Shown in pieces: positions 32,613 through 45,199 of a DNA stretch of 64,000 bases (the first letter of the stretch is position 1; every line of letters starts with the position of its first letter). The notes beneath the pieces were generated by a model. That model was not told where the DNA came from. It was given only the letters and a program-made list of their open reading frames with translations, and ran no database searches. Position numbers and translations under genes: made by a program. Source of the DNA: Sabellastarte sp. h YS-2021 (taxonomy: Eukaryota; Annelida; Polychaeta; Sabellida; Sabellidae); contig OZ024936.1 in assembly GCA_964017235.1 (NCBI GenBank), forward strand, positions 54,921,028 to 54,985,027, given 5' to 3'.

Positions 32613-34518
32613 CTGTAATAATATATCATACTAAAAGTTAGAACTGATAAATTTCTTGTGGTCCCTGAAGCTTTCTGCTAGGGAAAGAATCAGTGATGTG
32701 AAGTAAAATTCAGATACCCTAAGTTATGAACAGCATGATTTATAAAAAACATCCCATTATTTACAAAAAAAATCATACTCTACAGTATTTCATTCACTCT
32801 GGTCAATTTCACATTTCCTGTGTGTTTTGATAGAATAGACGGAGTGGATCACATATGAAGAAAGCTCATTTGGATAATTTACTCACATGGCCCAAGAACG
32901 CCCATTTTGATTATTCTGTCACCAAATTAGAAAAAAGCAAAACAACTTCCTATAGAGGAAACAAGGCCAAAATTTCTGTCTAGATGGGCTACTTGCAAAA
33001 CAATCAAGAACACCAGTAGTGCACTAGAGTAGTTTATCTTAATGAAAGTTCAGAGACCACCTGGTAAACATTTCTAATGTTTGAAAACACTTAAAGGTAA
33101 CGTTTTGTAAAAGTTAAAAAATGATGGGTACAAAACCCATTTGTAATAGAAGGTTATCGAAGTATTTTATGTATACCACTTATTGATCATTTAATGATAA
33201 ATGTTAGTAAAACGTGACAAATAAACATTACAAGGTCTCAGAGACATTACTCCAGGATTCCTTACCAATATTAACCTCAATTGGGGTCTGAGGTCAAATT
33301 CAACCAATGAAAATGTTATTTTATGATTAATATTGTAAGACCCCCTATTATTGCTCACTGCCATCTTTGTTTGCAAATGTTTGAAGGTAAATGTTTAATA
33401 CTTAATAATCATACTGAAAATATGGGTTCAGTAACCGTGAGTGATACAATGTTGTCATATTTTTGATACAAAACATTTTAAAATGATGGGTGCAAAAACC
33501 AGTTGCTGTAAGACGTTAATAAAATGATTATAAAGCAAACAATAACAAAACATGGCCAACCAATGTTGTTTAAACATTTTATGTATACTGTTTATCACTC
33601 ATTTGATGATGAATGTTTGAAAATATTTTTAGCATAGCTTTCATTTCTTTAGCTATTTTATAAATGATATAACCAGTAAAACGTCACTTTATGAGTTATT
33701 TTGTAAACATTTAATAAATGTTTTCAGCAAAAACATTTGTATAAAGAATGTTTATCAAACGTTTTTTAAACATTGCAATGAAAACAAATCAGTTGGAAAC
33801 ATTTGATCATTTCAAAGACAGGGTTTTAAAATGTATGCAAATATTATAACCTTTGAAAAACGTTTCTAATGTTTTTTGGGCAGTGATCTCTAGAAGCTTT
33901 AGTAGACGCTTACACTTAAAACGAGTATAATAAATTACTTTCCATACATGAAAGAAACATCAAAAAGCAACATAACATCACATATTATATTCACATTGGT
34001 TTCTCTGTTAGCCAGCTATCATTATCTGGGTTTTTTTAAAAGTCCCAACCATGGAACTCCTTTGAAAACAATGCAGTCACCCACGCATCCACCCAGTGTA
34101 TGTTATTAGTGCAATTATAAAAATACAGGGAAAAATAATTTTTCAGAATAGACATAAAAGTGTATTATTGACACAGATTTTGCATAAACAATACCTACAT
34201 GTATTAGTACTGGATGTTTGATAGAACGAGACATACATCAACCATTCATAAACTTGATCCAAGCTGTTTCCCAGGTTGTCTTTTCCCTGTTGATTTTGGG
34301 GTTGAGTGGACCCTCTGTCAAAAGTTCTGGATACCCCCCTGGTGACACACAGCAAACCAAACTTGGCACACTCATATCCTCAAACTTACTTACCTTGGTT
34401 ATATTTTCCCTATTACCTTTATGATTAAGGGAGCCTAAGTCACTAGTACTAGATGCTCACTTGGTGTCATATAACTAACCATACATCACAGTCTCATATC
34501 TCAAATAAATCTACTTAC
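32613..34518 (-). other. Actin intron 2 (1,906 bp)
   Basis: Starts GTAAGTAG (donor after AAAATGACACAG) and ends TATTACAG. It lies after codon 122, a position used in many animal actins. It holds AT-rich DNA with recurrent AAAACATTT/AACGTTT words and no recognised element. Confidence 0.9.
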
Positions 34519-34758
34519 CTGTGTCATTTTTTCCCTATTCGCTTTAGGGTTGAGGGGAGCTTCAGTCAGCAATACTGGATGTTCTTCCGGGGCCACTCTC
34601 AGTTCATTGTAGAAAGTGTGATTCCAGATCTTCTCCATGTCATCCCACCTGCTCACTATACCATTCTCAATGGGGTACTTTATGTTAAGAATACCTCTTT
34701 TACTCTGGGCTTCATCGCCTATATAGCTGTCCTTCTGTGTCATGCCCAACATCACACC
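34519..34758 (-). CDS. Actin, coding exon 2 (codons 43-122)
   Basis: Exactly 80 codons, phase 0 at both ends: acceptor CATGTAG|GGT and donor ACACAG|GTAAGT. It encodes [20 protein letters not shown] through [11 protein letters not shown]. Two histidines conserved in nearly all actins are Asn here: His73, normally methylated by SETD3-type enzymes (KYPIENGIV), and His87 (IWNHTFYNE). Gly48 of the D-loop is Thr. The exon matches the canonical intron positions 41/42 and 121/122 in mature numbering. Confidence 0.95.
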
Positions 34759-35518
34759 CTACATGTAGCATAGATTTATTTTTTTTAGTTTTGACGTTTA
34801 TCACATTAACAGATAGGGAAAATCATGTTGCAAAATATTGAATATTCATTTATGAGTCACCTCATTGTTCACTGCAGAGTTTCAATGGAAAAGGTCTGAA
34901 AAGGGTTACAAGTTTATTCATAAAACGACGACACTGATAGTATTGTAGATTTCTTGAATGTACTAAATACATTATTCATAACTGAAATCTTATTGTAAGT
35001 ACAAACAAGTGCTTCCAGGTGAGTAGCTTAGCCAACTTCTCTTGAGCATAAATTAAACTCAATATTAAGCAAAGATGAAAAAAAATGTCAGCTTTATAAC
35101 CTTAGGCTGTTAGAGAAGTTTTACTTAAGGAAAAGTTAATACGGATAAATAAATGTATCTTAAAATATAAAATGTATTAATAAATTAAAATGTAGTGATT
35201 TTAGACCACTGATGTGTGTTTTTTTTTGTGAAATGGCAAACAAAAGAAGAGACCCAGAAGGACAAACCCACAAAAATATTTGTACCCAAAGAAATATTAT
35301 CAGAAAAGTAAGAAAAATATTAGAAAAGATTTGAAACTATTTTCAATATCTCTAATATCATTTATCAATTATGTTGTTATCATTATTACAAAAATGTTTG
35401 TGTTTTATTTTTAATTTTACTTATGAAAATATCCTGCCTAATTTTGTTTTCTGTTCCTCAAAAAAAATTATTGTTATTTTGAAATTCCTATTCCTAAATC
35501 AATGAGAGTATGTCAGTT

Positions 35519-37258
35519 TACTTCGGAGAGGAAGGGACATAGAACTGTTTTCTTGGCATTTTTTTATCTCGTTCCCACGAGATAAGTTGTGGCCACGAGT
35601 TAGCAACTCATTACAACAAGTTAACAACTCATTACAACAAGTTAGCAAGTTGTTCCCACAAGTTAGCAAGTTGTTCCCACAAGATAGCAAGTCGTTCCCA
35701 CAAGTTAGAAAGTCGTTCCCACAAGATAGCAAGTCATTCCCACAAGTTAGAAAGTTGTTCCCACAAGATAGCAAGGCATTCCAACAAGTTAGAAAGTCGT
35801 TCCCACAAGATAGCAAGCCGTTCCCACAAGTTAGCAAGTCGTTCCCACAAGTTACCAAGTTGTTCCCACAAGTTACCAAGTCGTTCCCACAAGTTAGAAA
35901 GTCGTTCCCACAAGTTAGAAAGTCATTCCCACAGGATAGCAAGATAGCAAAATGTTTGTTTTATGGCACTTTCCGTGGTCATTCTAAGATGTTTCAGTAT
36001 GTTACATTGGACTGGGTGCTCTTTGGCACAGCATACCTTGCAGTATCTCCACTGGATTCTCATACAAGCTATGTACCTGGATGCAGCAAAACTCATGTTT
36101 GCTGTGCTGCAAATTGCATAGAGTTTTCATACAGTAAATTGCATAGTCTTATCATTCTCAACCCCTTCTTTATACCCATTACCTTGGTTCCCCCTTAGGT
36201 GCCACATATAGACACTGTAATGCAATTAGTATTAAACCTCCAAAAGACAGTATTGCAGTATACCTGTAACAATAAGTAGATGACCTCTAAAGGTCACTAA
36301 TTAGGTAACTTAGAAGAATAACCATTAAAATTGATAAAATCAAAGTTTGACATGTAAAATAACAGGAAACATGCGAGCTCTGGAGGCCTACAGGGATATG
36401 TAAACTTGAATGGTATGCTAGTAGATGAGTGACATCTATATAAGTTAGGTATCATAGACATTGCCTGTACATTGGCATCAAAGCATGACTTAGTAAAACT
36501 TGTGGGAATGACTTCATATCTTGTGGTAATGACTTGCTATCTTGTGGGAACGACTTGTTATCTTGTAGGAACAACTTGTTAACTTGTGGGAACGACTTAG
36601 TATCTTGTGGTAATGACTTTGCTAACTTGCGGGAACAAGTTAGTATCTTGTGGTAACGACTTTGTAACTTGTGGGAACGACTTCCTATCTTGTGGGAACG
36701 ACTTCCTATCTTGTGGTAATGACTTTGCTAACTTGTGGGAACAAGTTAATATATTGTGGTAACGACTTTGCTAACTTGTGGGAACGAGTTAGTATCTTGT
36801 GGTAACGACTTTCTAACGTGTGGGAATGAGTTAGTATCTTGTGGTAACGACTTTGTAACTTGTGGGAACGACTTCCTATCTTGTGGGAACGACTTCCTAT
36901 CTTGTGGGAACGACTTCCTATCTTGTGGTAACGACTTTGCTAACTTGTGGGAATGAGTTAGTATCTTATGGGAACGGCTTTGCTAACTTGTGGGAACGAC
37001 TTTCTATCTTGTGGTAACAACTTTCTATCTTGTGGTAATGACTTACTAACTTGTGGGAACGACTTGCTATCTTGTGGTAACGACTTACTAACTTGTGTGA
37101 ACGACTTAGTATCTTGTGGTAACGACTTACTAACTTGTGAGAACAACTTAGTATCCTGTGGTAACGACTTACTAACTTGTGGGAATGACTTACTCTCTTG
37201 TGGTAACGAGATAAAAAAATGCAAGGAAAACAGTTCTATGTTCTTCCATGGCTCCGTA
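35519..37258. mobile_element. Foldback transposon FB-B in actin intron 1
   Basis: Same family as FB-A. The left end is TACTTCGGAGAGGAAGGGAC; the right end, on the other strand, is TACGGAGCCATGGAAGAACA. Left arm of 21-bp repeats 35580-35945 (CAAGTTAGCAAGTCGTTCCCA type), core 35946-36485 (inverted relative to FB-A), right arm 36486-37212. The core shares whole stretches with 18166-18745. Long open frames on both strands arise only because the 21-bp unit is a multiple of three. It is followed on the right by an AT-rich block also found next to FB-C, so the true mobile unit may extend to about 37504. Confidence 0.85.
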
Positions 37259-37504
37259 GTTTACAGATATACTATCTCAATTTTTTTTAAATAATATCTC
37301 AGTTTTTTAGATAATATCTCATTTTTTTCGTTTTGGGGTAATTTTTTGAGATACTTTTGTATGGTAAGCCAGACGAATTTACTTTTATATTAACTCTTTA
37401 TATACTTTTGTTAGTCTTTCAAAGATAATATATTATCTGGATCAATGGAGTAAGTACATCCAAAAAGTGAGATTATCTCGATTGATTGAGATAGTTATCC
37501 TAAC
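37259..37504. repeat. AT-rich block shared with the compound foldback element
   Basis: TTTACAGATATACTATCTCA to TGAGATAGTTATCCTAAC. The reverse complement recurs at 56036-56392 inside FB-C, including CTTTATATACTTTTGTTAGT and the CCAAAAAGTGAGATTATCTC stretch. The match stops at CCTAAC, where FB-C enters a repeat arm instead. Confidence 0.8.
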
Positions 37505-38261
37505 AAATGAGATAGTTATCCTAATACAGTGACCTAAGTATCTCACAAAATTGAGTTACTATCTCGCTAAACTGGAAAAGCATTTATCCCACTATGTCCT
37601 AAGAATGTTTCGTACTAATACTCTTTCATGGGTGACAGAATTAAAGAACAGAAATGATGATGGAGAGAAAGGGAGACAATATGAATATTAATACTGTCCT
37701 GCTTCAAGGAGATGTGTAGTCTTAAACTCAGTCTGATTGAAATGAAACATATGATAAACCTATAAAAATCAAATGTTGAAGTAAATACTTTTTATGCGTT
37801 TATATATAGGAGACACAAAGCCAAGTATCTTTGGTTGTTTGTGCTATGGCTGTGTAGCTTAAATACTTGTGCTTGAAAAAGAATGCTATCAATTAAACAT
37901 TAAACAAGGATGTATGTTACTAAGCATCAAAATAGGTTTTTTTCCATTTGCCCTCACTTGTCTGCAATCTTTTGACCCAGAATAAAATTCAGTGTATTGT
38001 GAAAACTTGTGATGCAAGGTAACTTTAGTCCACCATCTATTATGTTGCCATTGAGAGTTTGATATTTCGCCTTGGGTGATTTGTTATTCCACTAAAAAAG
38101 TTTAGAATGAGCTTCTTTAATTTATCTAAAACATATGCATTTATATGATTATATATATTGAACAGGTGAGTAAACTGGAATAGATATTTTAGTTTTACAA
38201 TGCATGCTTTCCATGACAAAATGCACTGTGTCTAATTTGAATAATAGATTTGACTCTTCAG
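37505..38261. other. Actin intron 1 DNA without recognised element
   Basis: AT-rich, no open frame of interest. It begins with further GAGATAGTTATCCTAA repeats. Confidence 0.4.
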
Positions 38262-38694
38262 GCCAGGTCACACTGTGGCGAGGTGGCTACGAATTAACCG
38301 GCGAATATGAAGAATTCCTGCGAATTAGAAATCGTGGTAGTTCGCCACAGAGAGGGCGAGAAAGTGTTGTCACGTGATGAAAATTTGAAAAATATGAAGA
38401 ATTACTACGATTTGGCTACCATTGGCTACTATCATCTTCATCGTGGTGAAGAACATGGTGCGATGTTTCCACTACCTGGCTGAGAATATCGTACTTGTCT
38501 GAAGAACATCGAGAAACATGCAATGAATTTCATAGAAACACCTACGAATTAATGCAAAGTCTTGGGAATCCCTTGAGATATTCTTGGTGTCAGCCAAGAA
38601 CATGGTAGTGGGTCGGGGAATATGTGACGAGCCCATGACAAGGAGGAAGAATATGCTGAGAAGACTGACGACCAATTCCTGGAAAACGCCGATT

Positions 38695-38704
38695 CCTATA
38701 TAAA
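38695..38704 (+). promoter_or_regulatory. TATA box of Harbinger H1 transposase
   Basis: CCTATATAAA 65 nt upstream of the transposase ATG at 38769. The identical decamer lies at 50795-50804 in H2. Confidence 0.6.
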
Positions 38705-38768
38705 CCCCTTGGATCATCTGCATTCATTTCATTTTTTCATCAGATGTTGGACAGTGTACATCAAAACT

Positions 38769-40002
38769 ATGGATCTCCAGAGACTCAGACTATTGCAGCA
38801 AATGTATGAGGCTCATCGTTTAAATCAACAGAAACAAATTATGGTGGTACAGATACTGGTTGACAGACCGAGAAGGTGTCAACCAAGGCCCAGGAGGTAT
38901 TGGGTGAGGCCCTGGCTCTCCAGGAGGCTGGACTATGGTCACTATGATAGATTGATGAGGGAGCTTGAGGCTGAGGACGTGGTGTCATTTAGGAATTTTG
39001 TCAGGATGGACTCAGCCATGTTCAGAGAGGTCTTGCAGAGGATGGGGCCCATGATTGAGAAATATGATACATGGTACAGGAAGCCCATCAACCCTGGATG
39101 CAGACTTACCATCACACTTTGTTTCTTGGCCACAGGAGAGAAGTACAGGAGTCTGATGTTTGGTTTCAGAGTAGCACACAACACCATCTCAGTCATTGTA
39201 AGACAGATTTGTGAGGCATCCTTGTAGAATATGGTGATGAAGTCCTGCAGTGTCCCTGTACTAGTGATGCCTGGAAGCATTTGGCAGCCGAATTTTCTTC
39301 CAGATGGAATTTCCACCACACCCTGGGGGCCATAGATGGCAAGCATGTGGCAATCAGGTGTCCCAAGAATGGTCGCTCCCTCTATAACAACTACAAGGGC
39401 TTTCATTCAGTTATACTTCTGGCTCTTGTGGATGCCAAGTACAATTTTCTGTGGGTGGATGTTGGCACCAATGGCTCTAGTTCTGATGCCCAGATATTCA
39501 ATGACTGTGACTTGCGCTCGGGCATTGTTGATGGCACTTTGGATAAACCTGATGCAGAGCCACTGTCTACTGATGACCGTGATATGCCATATTGGTTGAT
39601 GAAGCCGTTTAGTGCCCGAGGACTGCCTCATGAGGAGAGGATTTTTAACTACAGACTGTCTTGTGCCAGAAGGGTGGTGGAGAATGCCTTTGGCATCATG
39701 GCCAACAGATTTGGTTGTCTTCTCACCACCATGACTCAGCATCCAGAGACTGTTACCTATATTGTATTAGCCTGTTGCATGTTGCACAACATAATGAGAC
39801 TCAGGTATCCACCAGGGAGATAGCAGATGAGGAGGATGACAACCATAGAGTTATCCCAGGACAGTGGAGGCAAGGTGCTTGCTTGCAGGACATTGAAGAT
39901 GTGGCTCGTGGCAAAAGGGATACCAAGAGACAGAGACTGTATTTGAAGCATTATTATAATGCTCCAGTAGGGGCCACAGCATGGCAAAGGGACATGATTT
40001 GA
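38769..40002 (+). pseudogene. Harbinger transposase (H1), two frameshifts
   Basis: DDE transposase for element excision and integration. The first frame (38769-39227) is MDLQRLRLLQQMYEAHRLNQ to ICEASL, then TAG. One missing base near 39222-39226 moves the frame to VEYGDEVLQCPCTSDAWKHL. That frame continues through HTLGAIDGKHVAI (first Asp), WVDVGTNGSSSDAQIF (second Asp) and SCARRVVENAFGI (Glu). A second shift near 39815-39822 leads into EIADEEDDNHRVIPGQW and ends YYNAPVGATAWQRDMI at 40002. All catalytic residues survive, so the gene died recently. Whole length corrected for the shifts would be about 410 residues, normal for the family. Confidence 0.9.
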
Positions 40003-40052
40003 GACTTTCACATAGACCAAGGACATTTGTTACTTGTACATACATATGTCAT

Positions 40053-40315
40053 TTACTGTATTATTTTCAGTAATTTCATTATTCAATGCTATATCAACAT
40101 TTGTGTTACTTTGTGTATTGGGCATTATACACTGGTTATAGCTCTTGTGTGTTACAACAATTTCAGTTGGGAAGTGTTTTGTTGTCCAGTTGTCATAGGT
40201 CCACTTGACTGTATTATCTTCAGTAATTTAATTGTTCAGTGCTATAGCATTATCTGTGTTACTTTGTGTATTGGGCATTATATACTGGTTACAGTTGTTG
40301 TGTATTACAATAAAG
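40053..40315. repeat. Imperfect tandem pair, period about 155 bp
   Basis: ACTGTATTATTTTCAGTAAT to TATACACTGGTTATAG recurs at about 40208 with a few substitutions. Located 3' of the transposase in H1. The interval 40400-41439 that follows holds no gene. Confidence 0.75.
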
Positions 40316-41439
40316 TTATTATCATAACACATTTCATTTGTGAATTGTCTTGTTGTCAAGGTCAAAGAGGTCAAATTGAACACATACAAAAAAACCAAAG
40401 CAAGTAAATGGTTCAACAATCAACAGTTCACACTGAACCGTTTACATCTGAACTACCCAAACTAGGTCACAGAGATAGTCAAGGCATTGAAAGGTCACTA
40501 ATCTGAGCAGATCAAAGGTCAAAACTCATATACGCAAGCAAAACCACCTGCCTTGGATTAAGGGCCATATGAAATCCAAGAATGGCTATATGCACATTTT
40601 AACATTGGCCAAGTGCTAAAATGTGTTTATATCCCATTTCTAGATTTCATTATAGAATTGTGCAAGCTCAACAGTGACTAGGTCATATTGGGTCATGTCA
40701 TATCATGCCTTGCAAACCACTAGGCACTTTGGATCATCCCTGCCAAGATTTGACACCAAGTTTTAGACCATTATGTTAATTCAGTGTGTTTCAAACAAAA
40801 GAAAAACCAGCAATATACTGAAAACTTCTATTGTATCAACAATGTCAAAAAGGATATATCACAACAAGTAGTACATAGCAGTGCCACAGACACCTGGAAT
40901 TATATTATTACCCACTAAAAAAGTACAGAAATTACATGTCACAGACATGTGGACTAACTTAACATAATAATAAAGTCCACAGTTGGCACCACTCACATCA
41001 TGAGTTGAAACTGACAAAGTAAAATTGGTTTACTACACGCAGACCACTAATAAAATACCACAGTCCAGACTTGAAGCAACTCACATGAGTTTATATTATA
41101 AAGTGAAACTTGGTTTACTACACACAGACCACTAAAAAATGTTGTAACGCCTGTAATAAGAAAGTTACATTTAAAACCTTAGAAAATCATTTCAAAACTG
41201 TCACTGTGACATGCTAAGATTATAACATAAATATTTAAATACTACGGTAAAATCAGATTCACACAATGAAAAAGTTATATGAAAAGTATTACATAATTCT
41301 TTAAAGGCCCTAGCATAATTACTTTAATTACTTTACTATTATACACCTGTTTACTAATTACCTTTTCAAATGTCAGAAAATTATTTATAACATGTCACAT
41401 AAATACCTTTAAGCAATAAAGTTAAGAAAGTTGTTACAG

Positions 41440-43421
41440 TTAAGAACCTTGGGAATCATCCTGGTTCATTAAAGTCATAGGTGTCATGGATGTTGAAGGC
41501 ACATTGGAAGTACTAGCAAATGAAGCATTCGAATCAGACAAATTCAGATCAGAGAGTCCTATTGTCCTACCCTCAGTGTCTGTGATGACAAACTTGGTGC
41601 CTGAGCCACCGGATAATGATCCTGCTGACTGTCCTGAGGTACTGGGCGCTGATGGAGTCTGGAAAATGACAGTGGTCTGACCCTGGGTGTCTGAAGCTTG
41701 AGGCACTGGAGTAGAGGAGGCCACAGCGGCAGGTGCTAGTGCGGGTGGAGGAGGTATTGGAGTAATAGTGAACTGCTGTTGCTGCTGCTGTGACTGTTGG
41801 AATATAAGTTGCTGTTGCTGTAGCTGCTGCTGCTGCAGCTTCATCTGCTGCTGCATACTGTTCAACTGCTTCTACCTGTTGTCCAGCTGCTTCTGTCTGT
41901 CGTCCAGCTGCCTCTCCTTGTCCAGCTTTTGCCTCTGGATGTCCCTCTGTGCCAACAGCTTGGATTCTTTGATAGTCTGCTTCAGGAGATCCATATTCCT
42001 CAACTGGTGGGTTGGCCAGAGGTCCTCGTGTATCTTGCCCATGGCACTGGACATCCAGCCAGCCCAAACAGTCCTGTCATTGGTCTGGGCCTCCATGGAT
42101 GTCAAGAGTCTCTCCAGCCTGTCAGAAATCTGGGCACCGTTGTCACTCTGTTCACACATCCTGTCCAGGAGCTCTGACTCAGTACTGGCGCTTCTCCTAG
42201 TGATCCTCCTGGCTGTTGTAGTGGAGAGACTGAGAGGTGGAGGAGGGGTGCTACAAACTCTCGGTTCACCCAGGGATCCTGACTCGACAGGTTCGTCCGC
42301 TGGATCAAAGTCTGTGGCAAGGTGTGAAGGCATGGTGGCAGTGGGAGAAAATGCAAAGGCAGATGAGGTGGAGGCAGAGGCAGTGGTGGTAGATGCGGAG
42401 GTAGAGGAGGCGGAGCTGGCAGGGGCAGCGGTTCCAGATGGAGATGTGGTAGAAGCTGGCTTAAGCTGTAAAATACAAACACAAATGGTAAGCATATGTC
42501 AGGAAACAATTCAGGTAGGTACTTACAGCTGTAAAGAACTTTTTTCTCACTAAATAAAAAGGTTTAACATATCTTGTCAACACCATTCAGTTACAACTAC
42601 ATTGGTAATAGTTATTCAAAATATTCAAAACCAGCATCTGGATACTAAGGTATGTACATCATTCACAACACCATTCTGTTACAGCTACATTGGTAATAGT
42701 TATTCCAAATATTCAAACCCAACATCTGCATACCAAGGTAAGAGAGACAGTGAGAATGTACTTACATTGCAGGACTGCCTGGAGGGGACTCTGGCCATGT
42801 GGTTATCTAAGAAGCTGAAGGATCTCAGGATCCAGGAGTCCCTGTCTGTATATTCTCTGGCCCCATCCCCGGATTTCTTGGAGGTAAGTATTCCATATCT
42901 GGTCCACATGCCCTTGAACCAGACCTTAAGGTCGATGGCTGCAAAAACAAGAGCAAACAAGTAAACATTAGGTATGTTGATATTATAACAATGAGTTATA
43001 TTTACCTGAAACAAATTATCAAAGACTATGGAACAGCCAATCATGTCTGGAAAAAGTAATACTAAAACATAGGTTACATTTGATGTGTCATCTGCAAATG
43101 TGTGAAACCAGGTAGGTAATGTCTTATGTTATAAGTTACCAAAAAACACCTAATAAAAGTATTAAAAGTCAAGACTCACACAATTTACATGGTATTCTGC
43201 ATAAGCTACCTCAAGCAGAATGAAAATTATAACATGATCAGCAAAAACATTAAAAGGGTTATAGGATAAGTGAACTCACATTCCATGCCCATGGCCCTGG
43301 CCTGGGTGGCCCAAGCAGCCTCCTTGTGGTCCATGTCCTTGTACTCCTTCTTGCCTTTGTTGTACATTTCCAGATGGTTCTTGAGCCATTGGGCCATCTC
43401 ATCTTCCTGGGCATCTGTCAT
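41440..43421 (-). pseudogene. Harbinger accessory protein with MADF-like domain (H1), one amber codon
   Basis: Three exons with good splice sites: 43421-43280 (MTDAQEDEMAQWLKNHLEMY, HKEAAWATQARAMGME; donor AAT|GTGAGT), 42938-42766 (IDLKVWFKGMWTRYGILTSK; acceptor TTTTTGCAG, donor CAAT|GTAAGT) and 42465-41440 (acceptor TTTACAG). Exons 1-2 form a MADF/Myb-SANT-type DNA-binding domain, which in Harbinger elements partners the transposase for nuclear import and end binding. Exon 3 is Ser/Thr/Ala-rich, then a charged coiled coil and a poly-Gln stretch, ending NQDDSQGS. A single TAG at 41872-41874 interrupts the coiled coil where Gln is expected. Frames are otherwise intact (447 codons). Further 5' exon sequence in frame (EDTEESEEPTHGRYKKRLVR) is open to about 43480. 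Confidence 0.75.
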
Positions 43422-43640
43422 CCTCACCAGCCTCTTCTTGTACCTTCCATGGGTGGGCTCCTCCGACTCCTCTGTGTCCTCTGCCTGGGTCGTACACCAC
43501 GAATATTGTAGCTGATTGGTAGCCAGTTTTTGGAATGCATAGCCAGTTCGCCAATCAGCGACGATCTACTCCGATATTTGCTGCTGATTGGCCGAGAGTA
43601 GTGGCGAATATCACCAGCCATAGGATAATCTAACTTTCTG

Positions 43641-44924
43641 TATATGAGAACTGGGCCAAACTGTAAAAAAATGGCCAAAATCTGACCTTTAACAGGCCAC
43701 CAGTGACCTTGAAATTGCAGGTCAAGGTCACAAAACAATAGCGTTCATGGCATTGCCCATATATACCCACATACCTAATTTGAGAGGTCTAACTAAAATG
43801 TTTTTAAGTTATCGCGTCCAAAAGGAAATCTCTGCGGCAGCATGACCGTACTGAATCCTAAGTATCCCTGCTGTCAATCATATAGAAATAAAAATTGTAA
43901 AGTGAAGTACAAAAGCTGAAAAAAGTATCATTGAATTGGTCCAAACATATAAGGTTCACTCTCTTATATCAACTATACCTGTTATGATTACAGTGTCTTT
44001 GCTTATGTTGTAAATTTCATCTATGAATATGCCATATTCACTTTGGAAATTTTTATTTAGATTAATCTCAGATGGTTAAACATGTTAACATAATTAAATT
44101 GACTGCATGTTTTATTCATATGTTTGAATTAATATCTGAATGAAATAACATTGAAAATGTACGTTCATACTGCACCCTGACATAACTTGGCAAAACTTGT
44201 GCACAAAATCCTTCTTTGTGGTTGTCTGAGTTGTTAAAAAGCACTAGCAACACTTGTACAGCGCAGACCTCCACCAGGGCATTTTGTTTCCAAAAATTTA
44301 CAAATTTTTTAGTATTCATAATATGATCCAAATTCTTGCTAAAATTCATGAAAATCTCATTATTTATCCAGTAATCCCAAAGACAAAGCTAAATTCATTA
44401 AAAATATTGAAAGTGGTATTTTAAAAACTTAGGATTTTTTGCATCCGGAATATAATCCGGATCTTTCTCAAAATATAATCACTTCTTCCTTTGGCCAGTC
44501 CCTACTAATACAAAAATTAAGAAAGATCCATTTATTACTTTAGAAATCACAAGATCATCAAAATTGTCCGCAAATGGGTGTATGACATTCGGGGGTGACA
44601 GAACTTTTGACATTAAAGGCCATTCTGTGGCCAAAATTCTTGGTGATTCACCTCAAGGATGGATTATGCACCAAGTTGGGCATTAAATCATCAGTGGAAC
44701 ATGAGTAAAAGGCTGTGTAGAGATAAAAGCAATCAATATTTGGCATTTTTACTATGTTATGGCATGTACACACCAATCAAGATATAATACAGTTTGACTG
44801 TCAAGTTGCAACATATGTTTCTTATCCATCCTTATGTGGGTATACTTTTTAATTGAAAACAAACCCTCACTAGATAAGGGCAGGAGGGTAAACATATTTT
44901 GTTTCTATTCATCAACTTAGTAAC
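43641..44924. other. Actin intron 1 DNA, no gene
   Basis: 43690-43850 has the look of a dispersed repeat (AGGTCAAGGTCACAAAAC, TTTTTAAGTTATCGCG). From 43895 it is duplicated at 57990. No coding frame recognised. Confidence 0.4.
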
Positions 44925-45195
44925 TTGATAAATTTACTTAACTATCTTCATTTATTGACTTAGTATCTTGATAAATCGACTTGGCAACTTAGATTTATTG
45001 ACTTAATAACTCGATAAAGTGACTTCGGTATTTCAATTTATTGACTTACTATCTCAATAAATGGACTAAGGTACCTCAATTTATTAACTTAGTAACTCAA
45101 TCAATTGACTAAGGTAAGGTGATTTATTGACTTAGAGTTTTAATAAATCAATTTGTCTATCTTGATTTATCAGTTTAGTAACTTGATAAATCAAC
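44925..45195. repeat. 21-22-bp minisatellite with alternating orientation
   Basis: About a dozen units alternate between GACTTAGTATCTTGATAAATC and GACTTGGCAACTTAGATTTATT, so each AAAT/ATTT end faces its neighbour. The GACTTAGTATCTTG half is identical to the foldback arm unit of FB-A/B/C. Confidence 0.75.
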
Positions 45196-45199
45196 TTAC

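Larger units (their letters stand above)
38262..43640. mobile_element. PIF/Harbinger transposon H1, limits approximate
   Basis: A two-gene DNA transposon: transposase on the plus strand (38769-40002) and a convergent MADF-type accessory gene on the minus strand (43421-41440), the usual two-protein set of this superfamily. The left 400 bp and right 150 bp contain many CGAAT and GGCTAC words in both orientations (for example GTGGCTACGAATTAACC and CCACGAATATTGTAGC), probably transposase-binding sites. I could not establish matching terminal inverted repeats or the 3-bp target duplication by eye, so both ends are estimates. Confidence 0.75.

Noticed and set aside
35513-37266. AGTTTAC as a target duplication of FB-B
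   Set aside because: The same GTAGTTTACAGATATAC context occurs next to the internal end of FB-C, so it belongs to the AT-rich passenger block rather than to a fresh target site.
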